From contig JAZGUH010000324.1 in NCBI GenBank assembly GCA_037893225.1, forward strand, positions 186,001-250,000: 64,000 bases of DNA. The letters are read 5' to 3'. The notes beneath the pieces were generated by a model that had not been told where the DNA came from, searched no databases, and was given only the letters and a program-made list of their open reading frames with translations. Both the position numbers and the translations under genes were made by a program. Origin of the DNA: Hippasteria phrygiana. Lineage: Eukaryota > Echinodermata > Asteroidea > Valvatida > Goniasteridae. Below, piece by piece: positions 19,933 to 32,400 of this stretch (its first letter is position 1; the number at the start of each line of letters is the position of its first letter).

Positions 19933-20690
19933 TGGCTTTGACAATGCCCCTTTAAAATGACGTCATGTGACATTTGATGAAGTCATCATGACGTCATGTA
20001 AATTTTCATCTATAACTCCTGCTGGCCTACCTAGATATTACGTTTCAACTTAATCGGACTTGTACTTCTGTTGGCTTCTTATAGCTTCGAAAAATGCACT
20101 TTAAAGATGACGTCACGTGACATTTGATGACGTCATCATGACGTAAAAGTTCGGCTCACATTCTGAGCAGTTGGTCTAAGTGTCTGCCAAGTTTAAAGGC
20201 AATCGGCTGCATAAAAGTAGCCAAAGTGCCGGTAACAAAGAAAAGCACAAAGGCTAAGGGCAATAGTCTAGGGAAATGAAAAGACTAGAAATCAGCTCGT
20301 TTTTATAAACAGCATGCCACATGAAAGCTATGGCTTTCTGCCCTTCCCAGAATTCCTTTGTGTTATATTGATTTTGATCTAAATATTTAAATGGCTGTTA
20401 TTTCATATTTAGGTGAGCCACGATCATTAAAATTTGGAATTAGGTAGAGAAAAATTCAATGTATAATTTGTTTTAATCGGACCGACCCTTACACGCGTTA
20501 AAAACCGCACATTTTTGATGACGTCATCATGACGTCACACAATTTTTCCCTTTTAGGGCAAATCTTTGAGACATTCCAAAGCCAGAACAAAACGAATTTT
20601 GAAAATATCTTGTTTTGTTCGCTAAATATATTGAAAAGGATGTTACGATTGAAAAATTATATATTTATTTAATTATAAAGTTACGCCACT
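19933..20690 (-). repeat. Inverted outlier of the CRE-rich satellite family
   Basis: The reverse complement reads, in order, the same blocks as the units at 46-57 kb: TCGTAACATCC, GCGAACAAAACAAGATATTT, GACGTCATGATGACGTCATC, GATCGTGGCTCACCT, GGAATTCTGGGA, GACTAGAAATC in complement, GCCGGCACTTTGGCTACTTT, CTGCTCAGAATGTG, CACGTGACGTCATC. It begins directly after the 3' tail of LINE copy 1. Confidence 0.85.
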
Positions 20691-21356
20691 GCTGGTTAAT
20701 TGCTGCTTTGTCCTTTCGTTCGTGTGTTTTTATTTTTTAAGAATTTTATTTATTTTTGCCCTTTGCCGCCCATAGTCGGTGGACACACATGATGGTAAAA
20801 TCCGGTTGCGCAATACAAATCACAAGCCGCGACATCAGTGACCTTCATTCTGGATTTCAACAAAAGGGGTGTTGGTTTGTTGTATAATTTTCACGGAGCT
20901 ATAAAATGTCCACGGAATCTTTGCCTCTGAGCAATACCATATGCGCACTTTACTTGGCATGGGGAAACAGCTCCGTTACCAAAGATTCGGGGGAGAAAAG
21001 AGATTAAAAATTGAAATCGTGTGATCGTTGTACACAAAGCAGGAATATGTTTTTGAGTGGCCCAACGATCATTATGATTCAAATTCAATGATAATTCCGA
21101 CCAAAGTTCTCTGTCATGACTCCCTGACATTGGGTTTGATAAGAAAAGTAGGTGTACTTCAAGGTTTGAGCCAGGATTAACCGAATTTGTTGTTTATTGA
21201 AAAATTGGGTGTCGCTTAAAATTGTGTATTTAACACTTTATCATTTTAAATTGTTCATCACTTAAAATACTTTTGCATGTAAGCAACAAAAAAGAAAAAG
21301 TAAAGAAACAGGGTTTTAAAAAGAGAGTGGGGCAGGTGCCCCTTCAGCTAAAACTA
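20691..21356. other. No gene or element recognised
   Basis: AT-rich, short frames only (the longest 79 codons on the minus strand at 20891-21130, no domain recognised). Confidence 0.4.
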
Positions 21357-22115
21357 ACGGGTGTCCAGCCAAAAAGTACCCTCACTCGAAAAGATTTTCT
21401 TAAAATATGAAGGATCATAATTTTTCAAAACATTGTACCGACTGTTACCATGGAGTGACACCCAAGACTCTGGCAATCAAATTACGTAATAAAATTGACA
21501 ATGGGTCATAGGTCACTAAATTTAATTGACCTCATTTTGTGTGGGGGCTGAAATGACTACCTCGACAATTGTGACTATTACCTTTTAATCTGCTCTTCCA
21601 AATCGTCCCTAGACATGACTTTCCTCATTTCTAAGGTAACATTCAGCACGGTTTCTCCTCTCATCACGAACTGACCGTACAACCATCTCTCTTGCTTCTG
21701 TTTCAGTAATGATACGCTGGCGCAGCCCTGCAAGATCTGCTGGTGGTGTGCGGTAAACTCTTGCTTTGAGCAACCCCGGAAGAAAAACAGTCACAAGGGG
21801 TCAGGTCGGTGGTCGTGCTGGCTCCGGCTCCCTGTTGTGCCCTATACCTAGCGTGAGGGAGCGTCGACACGAGCTATTCAGGGGTCGTGTAATAACGCTA
21901 GGGCACATCAGGGGGTTGTCGATGAAGTGATCAGTCCCCACACAAAATGAGGTCACATTCGTTGAACCATGACTCATTGTCAATTTCCATCACGTCATTT
22001 CATTGCTACTGGAGTCTTGGATGTCACTGTCAGTACAAAATGTTTTGAACAATTATAATCCTTCATATTTTAAGAACTATTTTCAAGTAAGGGTACTTAT
22101 TTACTTGACACCCTG
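21357..22115 (-). mobile_element. Internally deleted mariner/Tc1-like element with long inverted repeats
   Basis: The left end (TAACGGGTGTCCAGCC, AAGTACCCTCACTCG, CTTAAAATATGAAGGATCAT) is mirrored at the right (TACAGGGTGTCAAGTAAAT in complement), with similarity continuing about 200 bp inward. TA flanks are at 21355-21356 and 22116-22117. A transposase C-terminal fragment lies in the middle. Confidence 0.8.
21609..21900 (-). pseudogene. Mariner/Tc1-like transposase, C-terminal fragment
   Basis: Minus strand: a degraded GIGHNREPEPARPPT, where related transposases have the WPPRSPDLTP block, then in a shifted frame GLLKARVYRTPPADLAGLRQ and RIITETEAREMVVRSV. The GLLK-VYRTPP-L-LRQRI pattern is typical of the C-terminus of this transposase group. 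The catalytic acidic residues are not all present. Confidence 0.7.
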
Positions 22116-23122
22116 TATGGTATATGAATGTGTGCCACTGTTTACCCCTCTGACCACGAGGATATTGTAGAAAAACGTACAACGGGCGCGCACGTGCATT
22201 ACATTTTGCTATAAAATAGTGGCAAACTGGAAGGAATTCATACAGTTCGTCTTCTACAATAGCGTATGGTAAAACAAGTTTATAATTTTACTATGATTCA
22301 CTTAAATCAAACAAAAGAGTTCAATAATTTTAATACAGTGAAATAAATTTTGCATAATATCTCTTTGTATAACCTTGCAAACCATATATGCTCTTCTGTC
22401 TACTATTTCAATTATTCTCTTAATCAGAATCAAAAACATAGTGCACAAATACACAAAGATTGTACTAAATTCTCTTAAGGTTGCATCTCGCACACTGAAC
22501 TTTACAAGTTTTCAATTTGTTCTTTTCCAACAATAAAACAACAATTGTTTGCATCTATATTAGCACTATTTGTACTTGGTAGGCCGAAGTATTGCGCCTC
22601 TAAGAATTAATGTTGGTCTACTCTATAACTCGATTTGTCTCTATAATTTAGTTTCTAAACAGTCATCTCTTGCACCCTTCTTCACAGAGACAGTCGCTAG
22701 ACTCGTCAGTGTCTGGTTCCAATCATATAAAAAATAACAACAATAGCTAACGGTGATCGCGAAGTTGCGAGACTTACATGCTCCATTACACCATACCACT
22801 CATAAAATTAAGGCAATCACTGTCATCGAATTTTATAAGATTGGGTAAACTTTGTTAAATCCTTCAAAAGGCTGGAATATAGGCCCTATGTCTTGTTGAT
22901 TTAAAGAATTTGTGAGTTTGAGCAGATGAGTTTTGAGCAGTTAAATATTCACTTATCGCTTTTTAAACTGGGAACAGAACGGCTAGCCCATTTTGTTCAA
23001 CCAGTTAGAGCGAATTATCACTCCTTGGATATGAGCCAGTGCTGTGTGAACTTAATGGGTAATCATGTTGGCGTTCACTCGACCATAAAACAGTTTACAT
23101 TTTCAGCATACATCGTAAAATG
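22116..23122. other. Intergenic and presumed 3' flank of gene B: no gene
   Basis: AT-rich with no frame above about 70 codons that looks coding. It should hold the 3' UTR of gene B; I see no convincing AATAAA in the first 150 bp downstream of the stop. Confidence 0.4.
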
Positions 23123-23430
23123 CTACAGCCTGGCCTGACCAATGACAACCCTTCGCATGGTGTCTCTATCTAAGGTCACGTACGTCTTCCTCTCCATGTC
23201 CATGAAGAACAGAGGGTCTGATATGACATTCAGGTCAAACCCCTCTTTAGCCAGGTCAGTCTTCTTGTGCTTAAATGTACCCGTAATGTCCATCTCTTTC
23301 ATGATTCGCAGAAACTTTGGGCATGCGTAGAGGGGCAGTGACTTGACCACGTGATCGTATAAGCTTTTCGGGTCAAGAGGGCACTCTTTCTTGAAGACTA
23401 TTGCCGCCATGCCTGCCCTCCCATCTTGAC
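23123..23430 (-). CDS. SLC27A: Gene B coding exon 9 (stop codon)
   Basis: 308 nt. Encodes [60 protein letters not shown] and [20 protein letters not shown], then TAG at 23125-23123. This is the C-terminal subdomain; K in GTFKHKK corresponds to the conserved GT(Y/F)K region of the family. Acceptor CTATCAG|GTCAAG. Confidence 0.93.
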
Positions 23431-26400
23431 CTGATAGTAAAGCCAACAAGATAAAAATATATATTTGTTGGTACTCAACGCAAGATGTCAAAACATTTTC
23501 ATGATTCACACAGGTACATTTAGCCTCCATTTTTTTCAGTCTCATTATTCAGGGTGAAAAATGGAAAAACGTTCCAAACATGAATACAGCGGCAGAGAAG
23601 AATGGATTACAGGATTTCCATGGAATTGATCACTTCCATGTTCATGTTCTTGCTTTTCTCATTTCACATCACCTTGACTGTAAATTCCTATTACAGTTAT
23701 GGTGTGAAATCAGATCAGACTGCAGTGACCCACACTAGCTTCCCAACAATCCTTACAATCTTACGAAGATCGTCTTAACTCCTTAGGACTCATGTCTTAA
23801 GACAATAGACCACAATATCTTAAAGAAAAAAAGAGGAAAAAAGAAATAAATAACTTAACTCAATTCAAATCAACGAGGAGCATAAAAAATGTAATTATAT
23901 TTATTAATTATATAGTTATATATACAAACAAATTTCTTTTAATTAATTTTACCTGGCACCTTAACGCCATAGACGTTGGATTCCTGTATGTCCGGGTACA
24001 GATTCAAGACATGCGCCACTTCTGTCGTTGCAACGTTTTCGCCCTTCCATCTACAATGAGACAGAAAGTGATCACACTGAGTTCTATACTTGTACTAATA
24101 ATCACACGAAGTGGATAGGAATGGGGACATGCAAAGAACCAGCCGACCTGAACGTGTCTCCCAGCCTGTCCTTGAAATACAAGTAGCCATCTTTGTCGTG
24201 GAGCATCATATCTCCAGAGTTAAAGAATACATCGCCGTGTTTCTTGACATTTCTGACGATTTTCTTCTCCTGTGCGCTCTTCTTCGCCAAGTAGCCGTGG
24301 AAGACGAAGAAATCGTTGAGCCTGAACAACATGAGACCCGCCTCGCCTGCAATAAAACATCTGACATCGTTATGATTATGTGTATAGGGAAGATTTATGT
24401 ACGAGTACCAGCAAATCAATCAATTGAACAAGTCGAAATTAAACATACCTCGTCAAAGATGTCTTCAATATGTGTAGGCTATACACTATGACGTTTTTGT
24501 TAATTCATGGTTGGGGATTAACAGTGGTGGGCCTAGCCATCACTAGCTTTTATCGTTGAGTAATTCCTAATGCTTTTGCTAGATCTAAAAACCAAAGAAC
24601 ACCTGCTTTTGAGAGGTCAATACGAAGTAAATTTTTCCACTTTTAGAAGACTTCATTAGAAACTTTATATTTTTACATTTATTTTAATGTTTTTTCTGGT
24701 AATGAAAGTATTCCTTAAAATGCACTATAGGAAGACGACGAAAACAATTTCAATTTTAGAAATGAAAGAAAAACCGCAGAAAAAACATTTTGGGCAAAGC
24801 CCACGGAATCAGGCAGGGACTGAAAACCAAATCCACACGTTGATGTGACCGTAGGTGGAAGGTTCCCTGATCTGAAGATTCACTGACGTCTAAATCTTAG
24901 GTCAGGTAGCTACCACGGTTTAAAATAGATCATGACGTACAGTGTTAGTCCGAGTGACGTCAGTGGCATCATTCAAATTTAATATTCTTGCAAAATCCAG
25001 TCGGCAAAATACTGCAAAAGTGTGGCATTGATTTCTCAGTTTTTATTGAGAATTCAAATTTCAGGATCTGTAACGGGCCTGACAGACATTTTGTTATTTC
25101 GATCATCAACGTTAAAGGCCGTGTACATGATTGGTCATTGTTGCAATTTTCAAAAATGGGTGGATTTGGGGGTTAGGAAATATCGTTCCACTCACCTGTT
25201 CAAAGTTTTGCGTTGTTGGATGGCGAAAAAACGAGAGAAAAACGGCGCTCGTTTTTAACCGTCGGGCGGATGATAGCCTTTAGTCAAGGCGCGCGTGGCT
25301 ACCACCTGGACACATGACGCGCCCTGAATGCCAGCATGTCCAGCGCGCCACTCGGTTGGTTAGCCAAGCGCGCCTTGACTAAAGGCTACAGGGCAGTTTT
25401 CCAACGATTTCCAGCTGGAAATCGTTGGAAAACGATATAAATTTCCACTTTTCTTGAAAACAACAGCACACCTGGTGCCATAATTTCACAGGATGATTGA
25501 GACTACTATTAACTTACGGTCTAGTTAGGTATTTCGTTATAATTCAGTAAAACAAAAAATTGGAGAATTACCAATCGTGTACACTACGTTTAACAACCGA
25601 ATGTTACCAACAACAAGTTCGGAAAACTTAGGAAATTTTCGGAAACTGGTAGAATTCTGCCAGTTTTCGTCACATGACATTGGCGGCTACCAGACCTAAT
25701 ATTCATCAGAAATAATCAGAATATTTTGGTGTGGGAACCAGACTAGGGAAAGGCTGTACGTACCCGGAAGCGTGAGAATGCATTTGCCGTCCGGACCACG
25801 CAGCGGTTGAGCCGTCTCTATATCACAATGGACGAGTACAATGATGTCAGATAATGCCTGTCATATCAGCAAAAAAATAGACCACAGGCGATCAACGACA
25901 ATGGAAGTTTATATTTCGAAGTGTGATAGATGGATCGCTAAAAAGATCCACCTAGTCAACTGATTATGTAATATTTTTAACAGTAGGCATATACAACATC
26001 TTGTTTACATCAGCCTTGAAGCGTGATTGCATATTTGCAACATCTTTCTTTGATCCAAAATATATTGGTACATGCACCTTTAAACAGTAACCCAGTTCTC
26101 GAGTGTCCACCCCAGCCTCTGATTAAAAAAAAGTCTAGTACAAGGTCCATGGATTGACTTACTTCACGATGAGTTAAAACTTGCATCATATTACGGAATT
26201 CATTACTGCATTACGCGTCGCATGTGTGGCATTGGTGCTTAAGTCCTTAGCCATTTGCGCCGTCAGCGGCGCATAGTCGCGTCGTGCCGTCCCGTAGTCG
26301 CGTCGTGCCGTCCCATAGTGTTGTGCCGTCCCATAGTCGCGTCGTCCCATAGTCGCGTCGTCCCATAGTCGCGTCGTCCCATAGTCGCGTCGTCCCATAG

Positions 26401-29400
26401 TCGCGTCGTCCCATAGTCGCGTCGTCCCATAGTCGCGTCGTCCCATAGTCGCGTCTTGACGTCCCAAAGTCGCGTCGTGCCGTCGCATAGTTTTGTACTC
26501 TTTGTAGGGCCGTCGCATAGTCGCGTCGTCGCATTGTCGCATTGTCGCGTTTTGACTGAACTATCCAGACGTCAAAGCTAGAGACGAAGACGGGCTCACT
26601 TTTCGGGAGTGACCTTCGTGTGAAGCGTGCTAAAAATCGCAAAGCTAGGGAGTCCAAAACAATCAGCGAGCGAGGTTAACAATTCATATCGGCCGCGATG
26701 AGTGCAGCACAAGTTCATGCCATCTAGATCTAGCATCGTAGACTTTCGAATATGGCACCCAAGAGTCATGGCTCAAACTTCGCGATAAACTGGCTGATTT
26801 TGTACATATTGAAATAATAAATCTAAAATATTTGAAATTAATGTGCATTTCTTGATCTATATACAACATCTTATCGCATTTTCCCCAGAAAAAAAGATTG
26901 AATTATACTGCGTCGTGCCACAATGTTGCCTGCCCATGTACACATTGTATGTGCAAGGTGGATAAAAAAACCGAAACCGAGATATTAATGTTAATTATAA
27001 TTAAAGGAGGGCATGTAATTCAAACAAGGGATATTTCGTATGGTAGAACCGGATCTCCTCTTTCAAATGACACCTTGATCATGTCTTAATGTTTTCGGTT
27101 GACTGGGCAGTGAACAATTTTATGAAAGGCTCAAGTGAGGGCTTTGCGACACTTTCAGTAATTGTGTCGAGTAGCTTAAATTCTTTAGATGATCTTCAGA
27201 TAATCAATGACCATGATCTTACCCCAGTTGGAGCAACATTTCGAAAATCAGCAACAATTAAAGGCCGTTTTCGTCGGTTGTGGTGGGCCCAAGATGGGGC
27301 ACCGACCCATCGAAGAATCATCGTACGAGTATTACGAGAGTGGTTACAGGAACTGTTTGGACTAAGAATCATTGCTCTTATCTCATGCATTGATCTCAAC
27401 ACGAGCGATTTTTGTTTGTGGGGATATCTGAAAGACAAGGTATTTGTTACGCCACCACAATGATACCAATGAGTTGAGGGAGCGATTTGTCAGGGAAGTT
27501 GACGATCTGAGTGGACAACTTGAGAGATATGCGACGCCGTGCTCAGATTTGTGTAAGAGAAAACAAGGATCGTGTTGAGGGACGTAGGAATTGATGTAAG
27601 TGTTAATAATACAGAATAAACCATTCAGTTCATGTGAAAATTTTCTTTTGTTCTTTTCAAACTGGCTATTAAGTGTTTATTGACAAGCAATCATTGCGTC
27701 ACAAAATGACTTTACTTAAAACAGAAAAAAGTCCTCACTTGAGCCTTTCATAATTGTTAATTTCTCAGTCAACCGAAAACATTAAGACATAATCAAGGTG
27801 TCATTTGAAAGAGGAGATCTGGGTCTATCATAGGAAATATCCTTTGTTTGAATACGTGCTCCATATAATTAACATATATCTCGGTTTCGTTGGTTTTTTT
27901 TATCAACCCTGTATAGCGTATTGACCACACACGCAAAACATTGATCGATCAGAAATGACTGTCTTAGGAATGACGCAAAATTGCGATAAATAGGTAATTT
28001 ATGCACCAAAATAATCCTGAATAAATAAGCGTCCTTGACAACTATTTAATTAATTACCAATTTGAGTAAAAGTGAAAAAAAACAAGCAATACTTTCTTAC
28101 CTTTCGCGAAACCGCACTGAGAAAAAATTGTAAAACCCACAATGTTTTTCTTTAAGTTGTCTGGGCGGCACCGATTTTTTGCCATTTCCTGAACTCTTCA
28201 GATCAAGCCTTTCGATTTGTCAATCCGTAATACACTAACATGGCGAACATAGGTCAATCATAGGAATGTTTGGGTGTGCGTTTGTTGTTTTTTGGGCACT
28301 GGTCCTTTGTCTTTTTAGGTAAGAAAGATATGGGACAAAAGTACTAGAACTAGAAGAGAATTGTTATGAATGAAGACAGTGATAGTTTGAGCTTTTTGGG
28401 GGCAAGAAAACAGAATATTCTAAATACAAATTGTGTAAAATATTTGGAGTGCATAATGTAGGCCTATATTTAATTGTTTTTCTGTTGGGGGATGGACGTA
28501 TCCGATCCAGGTGTTGGATCCGGGGGAAAATCGCAAATTTGATTGAAAAGGTGAGAATTGTTCTTTGCAAGAGTGGCCTCAATTCGGTTGATTCACATCT
28601 CGGTGCGCCGCCAGCGGCAACTGGGGAGAGGCCAAATTACGCAGTGCATCATGAGAAAAAGTCGACATCGCAAAACCGGAAGTGGGTATCGCCAATGCAT
28701 CGACTAAATCTATCAACTCCTCTCTCTCTCTCTTCTTTCCCGCACAAGGTATTCCCAGATTAGTCGAAAATTGCTTTAACGCATCCACTCGCATTCGCGC
28801 GAAATCTATACTGCTGTACTGTCCACCATCTAATACAACGCGATAGACGCGATGTCGACCCCGAAAGTGGGAATTGGCCTTTCCCGGCTTGCCGCTGGCG
28901 GCCGCGGCGCACTGAGTTGTGAATCGACCGAATTGATTGCGCCCAGAAATATATTTAACAAGGGGGGAGGGACGTATGGACGTAGGACGTAGACTTGGTT
29001 CCAAATCTGTAATTGTGGTTTTTGTGGGCCTAATAGCCAATAGAGTTGTGCCAGAAATAGCGCCCTTTTACGCCCTTATGTGAATTAGCCCTTCGATCAC
29101 AGACTTGGGAATCGTGTTCATCGGTTTGCACACACCATGTGAATTAGTCCAAACGTGTACGGAAAAGCTTATTGGTCGGAATCGCCAAAAGCCTTCTATA
29201 ACATGAATATTCAAACAAGGAGCATTACTCGACGATTCCATTCAACATTATAGGTAACACGTTTTTCGTCTAGTAACAAAAACTAACAATCACGTATTTA
29301 ATTTGGTATTTTTCCACTAATACGATTTAGCTATTTAATACAAATTTGAGACTGAACAGTATAACAGAACATACTTACGTGATTGTAACCTATTGGTAAT

Positions 29401-32400
29401 GGACGCGGCCTACACGGTGTTTGTGTCCTATCTCTATGGCCTCCGTTATATTATGTACATTTTAGTAATGAATGCATGAATATCCCACATGCACACGAGG
29501 GTCAAGTCTGAGATCGCGAGTTCGTGTGTGCATGTGGTGTGTGATAGCCAATAAGGGTAATGACGTTTAGCGTGGCTGATGCAGACCAAACAAATGACCG
29601 CCATCTCAGATTTAAAAGTCTATAGGCACGACGCGACTACGCGACGGCACGACGGCACGACGCGACAATGCGTCGCTGGCGGCGCAAACGGCTGAGGACC
29701 CAAACAACAATGCCACACATGCGACGCGTAAATGGCAGTAATGGAATTTCCATATTATATGTCATCAGAAAGCGAATAAGACACACGGGGAAAAGGCCCG
29801 TGGCTTTGCTGTCCCTTTCCAGGTCCACGCTTAACCCCATCTTATAGACTAAGAAGAAAACATTCTCACCCTCATGACACCATGGTATTTTCCAACGCTC
29901 CCTACTTTGCCGTCCATGTTCATTGTAAAGTATGGCGCTTCTGTGGCTCCGTAGAATTCAGCGATGTGGCCAATGTTGAATCTCTTTTGAAATTCCTCCC
30001 ATATATCGGGCCGCAGGCCATTACCGATAGCATAGCGGATCTTGTGGCTGTATTTCCCGTCATCATCACGCTGGAAAACAAAATAGGAACAAAAGGACTT
30101 AAAGTTGTGTATTGTTTGGCTAAATCTTTATTCTAGCATTCTGGTTACTGTATACATTGTACACAGGGAAAGGATCAGGACAGCACAGTGCACATGCTAT
30201 GCGTTATTCAATTTCTTCTCAATCTATTGCTCTAACCTGAATTAGGCTTTGAGAAATATTCTGCTATGATCGAAACGTTGAACAACAGCAACAGCAACAT
30301 CAACAAAACCATGCAAACAACCCCCCAAACAATATAATAATAATAATAATAATAAAAAGAACACCTCAAAAAACAAAAAACAAAAACAAATATCAATTAT
30401 ACATTTCGGGTATTTCCAGTTAGAAGCAATATGTAGCAATAGGTCTATATTATTACTTCGTTTGAACTGGGAAGCATAGCGGTGATAATTGCACACGTAG
30501 CGTTAGACTATCGAAAGTTGTCAGCTTTGACTCAAAGCCGCATCCAGCAGACTACGAGTACATTTGACTGTTTTCCAGTCAAATCTGTTGTCAAATCTGT
30601 CAGAAATTTGACTGCACTTTTGATAAGATCTAAATAGATGCGGCTTCCAAAATATTCTGTTTTCTTAAATTTGATGAGCCGTTGACATGGCTATAGTTTT
30701 TTTGTTTAACTGGTAGCTTGTGTTAATCAAAAGAAAATACACGTAATTTGGTTCTTGAAACAGGCTTACGCCGAACGTTTGATTCTTTTTACCAGTGGTT
30801 GAGCCATCAAGTAGCGGCACGTTTCCCCAATGTACTGGATCACAGTGGCTCGGTATCTCCGGACGTCATCCCAGAATCTCCTGGCAGAGAAGTCGCTCAA
30901 AATCATGGTACCTCCTTTAGAGCAACAAGAGAACATTTGTTCAAAACAATCAACGACAGAGATTGGCGTTATTAAAGGAAACATGCTTCTCAAACTGGCC
31001 GGATCACATTATATTTCATAAATAAATTTATTTATATGTATTAAATGTGAATTAAAAGCCAAACTGGTTCAAGAGAAGTTTTAGTGTGATTATTTGCCGC
31101 CCAAAAATTGCCCCCCCCCCCCCTTTTTGGAATTTGTTGAGACTCAAATTGAGGGCGCTGTTCGTGACGTAGACCGAAGCGCCGAAATTCATGGATCGAC
31201 TCGATAGTCTGGACCCGTAAATGACGCATGTACATCGTATACACACAGGTCTACAGGTGCAATTTCGTAAGTTGCAACAACTAACATCGAACTTACCCCG
31301 ATTTTTTCTCTTTTAGCGAAGGCTCCTTGGGAAATGGGCCATTTAACTACTTTCGCCTGTACCTCACTCACATCTGGGAACTTTGTTAAAGATGGCAGTG
31401 GACTTGAGCATATTTGTAATGGTCATCCCATGATTTGAAAATACCAATATCGAAACACGACGGCTCAGTGGTCGCTACATAACGCTGAAAAGCTGCTGGG
31501 GTCGGACCACTTCGCTCTTGTCACCTTCACTTTCGCCGTCCAAATTCTCCGATACTTCGCATCAGTTGGAAATAGATAAAGGCTTACTCAATCCTTCGTT
31601 GTTTTGCTGCACAAAGCAGCCACACACCTTGTCGGGATGGCCGAAAAACACTATATTTTGCTTAGATTTTGGACGAAGAAATTTCGCCGTTCTGCACACA
31701 CACACGTACATGTACAGTCAATGCATACGCGTGATGAATGGGGCCGGCTCGCGCAGCAGAATCTGTAATGTGCCTCGATCTACGTCACACACTTATGTTA
31801 ATGAGGTTCCACTCAGGCGGCGGAGTAGCTTGGACAAACATTTTCAAATTATTTTTTCTCATATTTAATCTGGAAAATAATTGTCTCTGGACACAAAATA
31901 TCATTGTCAAGATAATCCTTTCTTGTTTTAAGCAGAAATAATGCAACATGAATCCTAAATCATGTTTCCTATACCATCCTACTATTTAGAAGGTCAAAAT
32001 TAGTCAAAATTTCCTTCCACCTCCCCTGCTATACTTTTACACAGATATAATCAGATTACATGTGGTTTTGTACTATGGCAGGAGGGTAAAAAACAATCAC
32101 ATTGACTGATTTTGACCCATACAACAACATGGCTCAGAATGTATGTTTGCATAGGAGGGTTAAATAACTTCATGTGAGTGGGGAATTGGAATATCCCATT
32201 TCATATAATAATGTAATAATGTAAACGTCGTCCAATCTCATACATCCTATCTCAATGATCTAACTACTTCCCAATCTATCCCATTCCACTCCATCCAAAC
32301 CCATCCCATCCCACCTATATTAATCATCCCATCCAATCCAATTTATATAATTCATTCTGCCCCATTCATATCCAATCCCATTCCTTCTCATCCTATTATC

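Noticed and set aside
26186..26657. Arg/Asp/Tyr-rich repetitive proteins on the minus strand
   Set aside because: Two frames of the 16-bp minisatellite; no codon-level preference for either.
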